Shown here: positions 55,935 through 64,000 of the stretch, one piece after another
Layout of the letters: each line of letters begins with the position of its first letter
Position numbering within the stretch: position 1 is the first letter of the stretch
Assembly (NCBI RefSeq): GCF_030272615.1
Contig: NC_081412.1
Coordinates: 684,208,583-684,272,582 of the forward strand
DNA: 64,000 nucleotides
Origin: Cryptomeria japonica
Taxonomy: Eukaryota > Streptophyta > Pinopsida > Cupressales > Cupressaceae
Direction of reading: 5' to 3'
Notes under the pieces: model-generated
What the model was told of the DNA's origin: nothing
Databases searched by the model: none
The model's input: the letters and a program-made list of their open reading frames with translations, nothing else
Program-made: the position numbers and the translations under genes

Positions 55935-57177
55935 GTGCAGAGTTCTCTACATGTTGAAAGGAGGAATCTATGGGTAGTTGATAGTGGATACTCAAATCAC
56001 ATGACCAGAGTCAAGAAAAAGTTCATCAAGCTTGATGATTGGAATGGTGATTCAATCCGGTTTGGTGACAACTCCTCCATCAAGATCAAAGGTATTGGTA
56101 CACTAAATATTGATGGCAAGATCAAGGCTCATGATGTGTACTATGTGGAAGGACTAAAGCATAACCTGTTGAGTGTAAGTCAGATGTGGGATAAATGGTA
56201 CAATTTTACATTTGACTCTATCGCTTGTCAGATAAGAAAGCAGAGTACCGACCAGGTTGTGGCAAAAGGAAAGAGGACAGATGGTAATGTTTACAATCTA
56301 AAGGAATGCTATGAGTCCTAATGCATGATGGGACTGGTTGATGAAAGCTAGTTGTGGCACCGGAGATTAGAACATGTGAACTGATGTGTGAAAACAATAC
56401 CTCAAATCATAAAACTAGCAAGCACATTTTGTGATGAATGTGTCAGAGGAAAGAAATCAAAGGTCAACTTTAAAACAAAGGAATATAATACCTCAAGACC
56501 TTTGGAGTTGATACATACAAACTTATGTGGGCCAATAAGGACAAGAGCATTGGTCGGTGAAAGGTATTTCATGTTGCTCATAGATGATTATTCATGAATG
56601 ACCTAGGTAACCTTCCTGCATGATAAGTCACAAGCATTTGAGAGATTCAAGACCTTTAGGAAGATGGTACAAAATGAAAGTGGGCACTAGTTAAAATATT
56701 TAAGATCAAACCAGGGTGGAGAATTTTCTTCCAATGAGTTTTTTGACTACTGTGAAAGACACAGAATTTGAAGATAGTATTTATCTACAAGGAAACCTCA
56801 TCAAAATGAAGTGGTAGAGAGAAAAAATAGGACAATGAAGGAAATGGCTAGGACAATGTTTAACGAGGCCAACATAACGAATATATACTAGAAGGAAGCA
56901 GTTCATACTACAGTCTACACATTAAACCAAATATAGTTAAGAGTGAACAATAGAATGACTCCTTGTGAGTTATGTCATGAAAGGAAACCATCACTCAAGC
57001 ACTTCGAAGTGTTTGGAAGTGTTTCATCAAAAGAGATGTTGATGGATTAGGAAGTTTTGATTCCTAGTGTGATGAAGGAATCCTCTTGGGATACTCAACT
57101 AACAGTAAAGCCTACAAATGCAACAACAAGAGATTGAGAAAGGTGGTTGAGAGTGTAAATGTGAGTATAGATGAAGA
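55935..57177 (+). pseudogene. Copia protease and integrase, catalytic Asp replaced
   Basis: The protease keeps its active site, WVVDSGYSNHMT, followed by VYYVEGLKHNLLSVSQM. Integrase has CDECVRGKKSKV. The catalytic core reads HTNLCG and RSNQGGEF, where Asp is expected at both N positions; the third site, NEVVERKNRT, keeps Glu. Both Asp-to-Asn changes are G-to-A transitions. Numerous stops (TAG and TGA) interrupt the core. The sequence is cut at 57183 by a solo LTR. Confidence 0.88.
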
Positions 57178-57182
57178 CTCAC

Positions 57183-58647
57183 TGTAGTCACATAAATCTG
57201 TCCAATTTAATTAAATGAATATTTCCTATTTATTTGATTAAAATCCACTAGCCATCAGTTAATTAAATTAATATTTAATTAATTCACTTTCAAACATTCT
57301 CCTATTAATTAAATAAATTATTTAATTTATTTTAATTAATTCATTAAACCAAATTCATAGTCAATTAAATGAATAAATCATATTTATTTCATTTAATCCA
57401 CTTTTTCTCTTTTAAATAAATTAAATAAAACATTCATTTAAATCATAAAACCCCCCCACTTGCATTTTCCTACAAATGCAACTTGCACACATTTATTGAA
57501 ATAACTTAATTTATTTTAAATAAAAATCCTATTTTCCCTCACCCACCAAATCCACTTGCATTCCTAAAACCCCTTCTAGATTCTTCTAACCCCTTCCTAA
57601 TTAGCCTAATCCATCCCCTAATTATTGTCACATTCCTAAGCAACTTGAAGTCACTTCTCAAAGACTTCAAAGTCTTTGAAAAGCATTAAATGCTTTGTGT
57701 GTTCAACAATTTCACCTCCAAAGTCTTCCAAAACCACTAATGGCTCTTACATGACCATTTATGGCTCTTACATAACCATTTATGGTTATTTCAACTTGCA
57801 CTCATCTGTCTCCTCAAGCATTTATTGCTTTGACCATGGTTATCCCTTTTGCCTTTGCACAAGAGTTTATCCATTGGATAAAAGTTTTATTCTTTGAATA
57901 AAGAATTTATTCATTCAACTAACCTTGACCTTAACTCCCAAGTTAACTCTTAGGTCATGTCAAGCATTTAATGCTTATTCCCTCTCCTCTCAACCTATCT
58001 CATATTGACACTTGTCAACCAAGGATTGGGTTGAAAGCCCTCACATGGATCTCAAATCATTCAATCCTGACCCTTGTTGAGATTACTCAATCTCAACCAT
58101 CCATTGCTCCATTTTACCTATAAATAGAGCTCACATTCCTCATTTTCAAATCCTCAAGCATTTAGCATTCAGAGTCATAATTTTGAAAACTTGTATGCAT
58201 TTAAGCTATAGTGAATTCTAGAGAGCTTTTAGCATAATAAACTCATATAATTGTTATTTTGGCCTAAAATAAATCATTTTAGCATTATAGCATCTAATAT
58301 TAGCTTTTATCTACATTTGCATAGTATTTAGAGTAATCATCTACAATCTTGAACCTCCATAAGCATCCATAGTGCAAAAAGCTTCTGAGAGCTACACTAA
58401 TTTGGAACTTGGAGAGGATAGGAACAAGGGAGAAGGAGCTAAGAATATGTTAAGAGGCATTTGGAGATGCCTTCTTATATTTGTTTCAATTGTTAAATAT
58501 GTTAGCATGATCTTAGTATCTCTTTTGATATGTCTGCTTAGGTTAATCTTTGGTTGAATAACACTAACAGTAATCCTGTTTCTTGTTGTTTTTGTGTATT
58601 ACAATACCACAGGTTTTAATCTAACTTGTCAATTTTGTAGAGCATCA
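57183..58647 (+). repeat. Solo LTR (family B), copy 3
   Basis: 1465 bp, TGTAGTCAC..GCATCA, with target duplication CTCAC at 57178-57182 and 58648-58652. A plus-strand TATA box (CTATAAATAG) lies at 58118-58127. A/T-only hairpins fill 57210-57440, as in the LTR at 9270. Short frames inside (57676-57897, 58372-58557) are not supported as genes. Confidence 0.93.
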
Positions 58648-58652
58648 CTCAC

Positions 58653-58926
58653 ATAGAGGAAAATCTGCACCAACACCTTACATTGATGATTCAGATGTTG
58701 AATATGAAGAACAATTTGACAATGCACTAGTAGAAGATGCACCAAACAAGATCCCCAACCGGTATGTGGAGAAGAATCATCCAAAAGAACAGATCATAGG
58801 AGATAGGAATGAAGGTGTGCAGACCAGAAGGATATTAGCACGGGAAAGTGAGCAGGTAAATTTCTTCCTCATGACTGAAGTAGAGCACAAAACTTTTGAT
58901 GAAGCTAATAAAAGTGAGAAGTGGGT
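58653..58926 (+). pseudogene. Copia integrase C-terminal linker, rest of element 2
   Basis: Continues the coding of 57177 after removal of the solo LTR and one duplication copy. It reads TPYIDDSDVEYEEQF, RYVEKNHPKEQIIGD, then LARESEQVNFFLMTEVE, ending DEANKSEKWV, which is where RT usually begins. After 58926 the sequence changes abruptly. Confidence 0.75.
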
Positions 58927-59591
58927 AGTGTCGTGTGTTTGTGAAGTGTAGACTGTGAACCTACAGCTGCAAAACAAAGACAATCAATAAATCATTACAA
59001 GCATGGTTAGTGAATTTAAACAATGAAAGATAAAACCATAGCTAATCAATCTATTGCTTCCTAGTAAATGCGAGTGTGAATTTTGCTCTCTGATCTGGTC
59101 ATGCAAATTCCAATGACCTGACTACACTTCAATGGAGCATTTAAATGATAATGATGATGCATAAAGATGAGATTAAGCTAGATAATAAGAAAATTAAGCT
59201 AGAAATGAGCTAGACTTAAGCTAAAATTGAACATGATAACAATGCTAAGATGATAAACTAAAAGCTATATGCCTATAGTAACAATGCTTGAATGCAAATG
59301 AGATGGATGTGGATGCTTTGAACTCCAAAATGGGGTATATTTATAGGATTTTACAAGGCTAGGGGTGATGTGGCATGAATCAATGGTTAAATTGGAGGTG
59401 AGTTCAGAAGAGGTTGGACGAAAGGGGACAATTGGTGGTAAGTAGGAAAAGGGGTTGGTTGTAAGGGAACACTTGGTGACAAGTGTCAAGAAGCTTTTCT
59501 CATGAGAGGCCAAAGTGTCCATAGAAAGGGGACATGGTGGTTATGATGTGTAAGCTAGGATGGGTTTGTTAGGTCCAATATGTAAAGCTAA
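58927..59591 (-). repeat. LTR-like fragment with minus-strand TATA box
   Basis: On the minus strand CCTATAAATATACCCC (59333-59348) is a strong TATA box, followed by a pyrimidine-rich leader. The low end TGTAGACTGTGAAC at 58948 could be an LTR terminus. The right end is cut by the element at 59592. No matching partner or duplication was found, so it is a fragment of an unassigned LTR. Confidence 0.5.
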
Positions 59592-60743
59592 TGTACTGAG
59601 AGGGGAGGGTGAATCAGTACTTCAAAAATTTTCTTCAATAATAACTTTACTATTAAACATAAACTGAATATTGCTGAAACATAATATAAAGCTAAAACAT
59701 ATAAATAACATTCATACTTGTTTCACTCCATAACACATATATTTTGGTTATGCAGAAACTCTTTGTTAGAGAGAAAAACTACAGTGGGGATGGCACCCAC
59801 AACTTCACTACTACAATAATAAAGGTTGCTCGATTAGAGCTACATATTTAGCTATTTCTAATAGCTTACCCTATTAAGAGTATCAAGATCTTTAGATCTA
59901 CCTTGCTAAAGGATTTTACAACACTTATATTAAATGTTGTACTTGGTTAAAGGCTTTACAATTTATAGACTTTGTTAGAGTCTTTTACCCTGTTAAAGGT
60001 TTCTCTTACAACTCAAAATAATACAATCAAAATCTTTACAAAATATCTGCAACTTCACATCTCAAATGTTATAGCAGATTCTATGTGCTCAATATGAAAT
60101 TACCTTGCTCATAGCATACCTCGGTAATTGATAAATCAACTCGGTAAACCCTTCTATTTACTTTGTTCCTTAACTGTTCTCTGAAATCTTTCTCGATGAC
60201 CTCTGAATATCTCTGTCAGTCGTAACAGTCACAACACATTGTGCTTTCTCATGATTTTGCCCTTCAGCTTATCTATCACACATGTCTTGCTTCATACATT
60301 TTGATCCTCATTTCATGTTGTATAAATAGATCTCTTATGACGATGATTTGTTCATGCTTCGATCTTACAAACATGATTCATCGAATGAATAACCATACAA
60401 ATTATTTCATTGGATAGATGTCCTCAAAATCATACAAAATCTTAAGGTGCAATTTCCCATGTGATAATGGTTCCCTGTTCCTCGATCTTGTAACACATTT
60501 CCACATATGTGTCCAGGTTCAATAAATCTGGTAACACGTTTCACTCGGTTCATATTAACTCGGTATACTATCTTTGCTGCTCATTAGAAATAGAACATTG
60601 CTTGGTAGATAGCTAGGTGTATACTAAACTCTGTGACTTCTTTCCTTCTATAACCGATTGCTTTAGTGCTTACCGATAGAGTATTTTGGTATTATCAACT
60701 GACTAGAGTATATAGGATGACTTTGGACATAAAACTAATGACA
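59592..60743 (-). repeat. 3' LTR of the second accessory-protein element
   Basis: About 1152 bp. The sense end CCCTCCCCTCTCAGTACA matches the C-rich end of the other Copia-type LTRs; the sense start is TGTCATTAGTTTTATG. Boundaries are inferred from these similarities because no target duplication is visible inside the window. Confidence 0.65.
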
Positions 60744-61082
60744 ACTTAGTAAATAGTAATAATCTCCCCTTTTGACATTAGTTTGGTATGCTTGACAAAA
60801 CTCTTTTCAAAGTCATTACTCAAAAATATATATACTTACAAAATTTGATGAAACTAACAGTATATACAATTGTCAATAAATAGTATACTCAGATATACTC
60901 CCCTTATCAATACTGTACTTAACTTTGATTTTTTATGAAGCTTTACTGTTCTGTATTCACTTCTCAGTGTTCACTGATCCCCTTGTCAAAATTACCTATA
61001 CATCCAGATACTTTTATCTGCTCAGCATACTTCCTCTTGTATACACTATACTCCCCCTTTTTGATAAGCATCAAAACTATTT

Positions 61083-64000
61083 ACCATTCGGTGGAGGCAA
61101 CTGATCAAAAATAGATTTGTACTTAGTTCGAGCATCGGTGAGAGCATTGGTAAGGGAACTCTTGACACTGTCCATTGGGGAATTCTGAGCTGTAATATTA
61201 GCTAATAGTGAAATCAGACCATCTAAAGTGCTTCCCTCTTGTTGAGTGGATAAATAGGTAGCTTGGTTATTCTACTCTTGGACGGAGGACAAGTGTGGAA
61301 TGAATAAGGTTTGAAGAGTCATGACATCCATTCTTATTTTGTGCTCTTCATTCCGAAGTTCCAACTGTTGAGCCATGAGAGATTGTAACTTGGAATAGAA
61401 ATTCTAAATAGAATTGGGCTTGGTGGTCAATTTATTTGAGAGATTGGTGATCTCTTTTTCAATAACTTTGGTTTTATTCTTGATATATTTAATGAATAAA
61501 GAAAATGTATAGAGCTTTTGAAATAAATAAAGAATATGTTTGAGTTGAGGGGACAACTCAGCAATGAGTCCGGCTAGCTTAACTTTACCGATAGCAATAG
61601 CTTTCTGTACCTCTTCAATCATTTTGGTAGTGCACTCTTTGTCCTTCAATTTGCTTAGGTATTCAGATGCGTCTATTCTAGATGCTTTTATTTTAGTGAG
61701 GAGTTCATTTAGTTGAATATGGATGGCAACATCTTTTGTCATGGTAGCTTCAAGTAGCATTTCTATTAATAATGCTTTAACATTCTGAAGTACTCTATTT
61801 TTCTTTTGTATAGCCATTTGTCTCTCTTGTTCTACTTTGGCTTTGCATAGTTCCTCGAATTCAATGAGTGCTTTCCCTTTCAATTTTCAAATGTCTACAT
61901 TTGGCAACACAATTGGCTTTGACAGATCTAGCTTGAAACTATTCTTCTTCATTTTCTTCTCTTTAGATGATGAGGCTTTCATCAGTTGAAATAGTATAAT
62001 GGCTTGGGAGGCTTGTTCACCCTCAGTAGGTTGCTCAGTAGAGGCAACACTTTTGCCAGTTTCTTTAGCCTCAAATGTAGCCTTCGGTGATTCCTTGCTT
62101 GGGGTCTCGGTGGCAATAGTTTCAGTGATTGTTGGGGCTTGAGAAGTCTGTTCCCTAGTGGTCTGAGAAGTAGCTTCTCCTTTGGTAGACTATTGACCCT
62201 CTTTGCCTTGTTCAGTGTCCTGAGGTGTCTCGGTTGAAAGATACTGAGTTATCAGAGGATAGGACTTGACTTGTTCCAAAACTAATTCACTTGATACCAG
62301 TTTGGCATAGGCATTCCCTTCTATCATCTCCTATTCTTGTACCTCGGTGTCCATGATATCCTCATCAAGTTGTATAGTACTAGCAGGATCTTGCTCGGTG
62401 ATATCAACTATTTCAACTTCACCTTGCTCATCAGCACTCTTGATTCAAAAATTTTCTTGCCATTTTTCTTTTGTCTCTTTCTCTACTTCAAGATAAAGGC
62501 CATTCATCAGTTTCAAGGCTCTTTGCTTCACTAGGAAGTTTGTCTAGTAGTTTTTTAGATGTTCACTTATCTCATCTACCGACATGTCTAGAAAGAGATG
62601 TACCAGACTTCTTTCTCTCATCTTCTTTTTCGAGTCCATAGCATATTTCCACCTATTATCAATGTGTAAGTACAATGCTTTTGGAAGAGAATTAGTTACT
62701 TCCAATGGGACTAATCAAAATTTAAGAAGTGTACATACAACTGACTCTTCTATTTGCCTCTTTTCTTCTTCTGTCTGAGAGTCATATTTGACATACCAGA
62801 ATGACCCAAATCCACCATATTATTTCAAATTTGCACAAAAATTATCAACACTATGTACATCTTCCTTTTTGCTTTTGACAATCTAAAATTTATTTTTGTC
62901 TTGAGATTCGGTGTCACTTGACTCTTTATTCAAAATGAGTCTTCAAGTAGACTTCTTATAAGTTTTTTTTACCTTAGGCATTGCAACATTTTTCTGCTTC
63001 TTACTCAGTGACACTACAGATGGTCTAGTATTGGGGTGCTTCACTGGAGGAGTAGGTGATACTTGTGATGTATCTTGTTTCTTCCTTCTCAAAATTTTGC
63101 CTTTTGGCAACTTGGTACTCAATGTAATTGCTTCTTCTTGGGCTTTAGATTCCTCCTCAGTGATGACTTGATTGATCTTGACAAGAGTGGAGGAAGAACC
63201 TTCTCCAAATTTCTCTGTTAATACTTTGATCATTTTGGTTGCTTTCCTTGTAGCTTTAGTAACTACAATGCTCATCTTAACTTTTTCTTTGACCTCTTCA
63301 TAGGTACCATACCTAATCTTAGTAGCATGCCTTGGAAGTGCAAGAAGGGCATCTATCTGCTCCTGCGTAATGTCAGAATCAATCTCATAACCCATAGGTG
63401 ACAAAGATTGAGTTCTTGGTTCTACTACATTGACATAACAGTAGTCAGTGTCCACTTCAAAACATATATCATCCTTGTATTTATCCAATAACTGGGGTGG
63501 TATTATGTGCCTGTTATGCATCTTTTCCTGAAATCTGCTAAAATAATCATCCATTATCTCATTGAAGTTATCACCTAGCTATTTGATAAAATCATTTATC
63601 TAATGGGTGATTGGTCGGTGTAACTCCCAAACTACATTACCAACTAATGGAAATAATTTCTGAAAATAGAAAAACATGCATACTAAGAGTGACCCAAACT
63701 TTAGTGTGTTTGCTGAGTTGTTCTTCTTCAGCTTCCTTATGGTGTTGAGATTTTCAAAAATATTTTTCAACAACACTTCACATAGGTCAATCTTCATACC
63801 CTTTTTCACAATTTTGTATGTTAAATCAACAGTTGCACATGGTACATTGTTTTCCCTTGCCGACTAAAAGAAACAATAACCTATGACTCTAATTGCAAAC
63901 TTCAGTTCTGCATCTGTAACACTATTCAATTTCAGACCTCTGCAATCAAATTCAACTCCGGTTAAAGTGATCAATTCTTTCTGTGAAATCATTTTCTGAG
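61083..64000 (-). pseudogene. Accessory protein of Copia-type elements, copy 2 (partial)
   Basis: Diverged copy of 43797-46824, incomplete at the right edge. Matching blocks in order: VIGYCFF-SARENNV for VIGYQTFHASRINSV; MFFYFQKLFPLVGNVVW for LFFYFQGYFLGVGDIQW; KYKDDICF for KYEDDICF; PMGYEIDSD for LMGYEVMYD; HIDNRWKYAMDSKKK for YLDNKWRIAIEKEHE. It lacks the Lys/Glu repeat. Instead it has a Thr/Glu-rich linker (about 62000-62330), a coiled coil (61404-61883) and a tail ending FDQLPPPNGK. About 13 stops and few or no frameshifts: decayed, but the block order is kept. Confidence 0.7.

Larger units (their letters stand above)
52025..58926 (+). mobile_element. Copia element 2, 3'-truncated and split by a solo LTR
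   Basis: The 5' LTR is 52025-53744, then an initiator-Met primer site, gag with a long coiled coil and several zinc knuckles, protease and integrase. The sequence breaks off near 58926 just as RT begins (DEANKSEKWV). The 3' LTR is missing. Large coiled-coil gag and the DTGGLGF linker suggest the SIRE/Maximus lineage (moderate confidence). A solo LTR sits inside integrase at 57183-58647. Confidence 0.85.
59592..64000 (-). mobile_element. Second Copia-type element with the accessory protein, runs off the right edge
   Basis: The 3' LTR is about 59592-60743 (low end TGTACTGAGAGGGGAGGG, high end AATGACA). A purine run AAAAGGGGAGATTA (60761-60774, minus) lies 17 bases before it. The interior encodes the accessory protein, copy 2. 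No pol was seen up to base 64000; gag and 5' LTR would lie to the right. Confidence 0.75.

Overview
The window looks like repeat-filled intergenic DNA from a seed plant with a very large genome. A conifer or other gymnosperm is my guess, at low confidence. The sequence is AT-rich, almost every kilobase belongs to an LTR retrotransposon or its remains, and the elements are nested in one another. I found no ordinary host gene, no tRNA and no rRNA. Most coding regions are decayed. The main exception is one uninterrupted frame of about 985 codons at 19912-22869 (minus).

Layout. (1) From before base 1 to about 9980 lies a plus-strand Ty3/Gypsy element of Tat type. It holds leader, gag, protease, a spacer where RT/RNase H/integrase core should be, the integrase C-terminus, a long structured 3' region, a polypurine tract and a 3' LTR. 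(2) About 9990-13369 is a minus-strand Tat fragment with RT (YIDD), RNase H and a second RNase H. (3) 13370-14814 is a solo LTR whose end runs into a compound TA/TATG microsatellite (14815-15262). (4) 15308-26325 is a complete, young, minus-strand non-autonomous Gypsy-like element: two 1293-bp LTRs, target duplication CATGT, and the 985-codon frame. (5) 27248-35929 is a complete but inactivated plus-strand Ty1/Copia element (duplication TAATT). (6) 36717-41474 is a minus-strand, multi-exon, degraded transposase-like gene, split by a solo LTR at 38630-40483 (duplication ATTGT). (7) 41953-49811 is a minus-strand Copia-type element without pol (duplication TATGC); it carries a gag remnant and a long accessory protein of unknown function. 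(8) 52025 to about 58926 is a 3'-truncated plus-strand Copia element, split by another solo LTR at 57183-58647 (duplication CTCAC). (9) 58927-59591 is an LTR-like fragment with a TATA box. (10) 59592 to beyond 64000 is a second minus-strand Copia-type element carrying a diverged copy of the same accessory protein.

How the parts relate. The Gypsy-type pieces (9270 LTR, 15308-26325 element, solo LTRs) share the LTR start TGTAG-CAC. The two long ones also share a leader block, a 3' block of modular hairpins and a polypurine tract preceded by a hairpin. The non-autonomous elements therefore probably depend on proteins from autonomous relatives elsewhere. The strongest unexplained signals are seven covarying stem-loops at 8164-8437, the accessory protein shared by two Copia-type elements, the 985-codon frame, a 3+3 inverted array at 17136-17244, and the unusual transposase-like gene.
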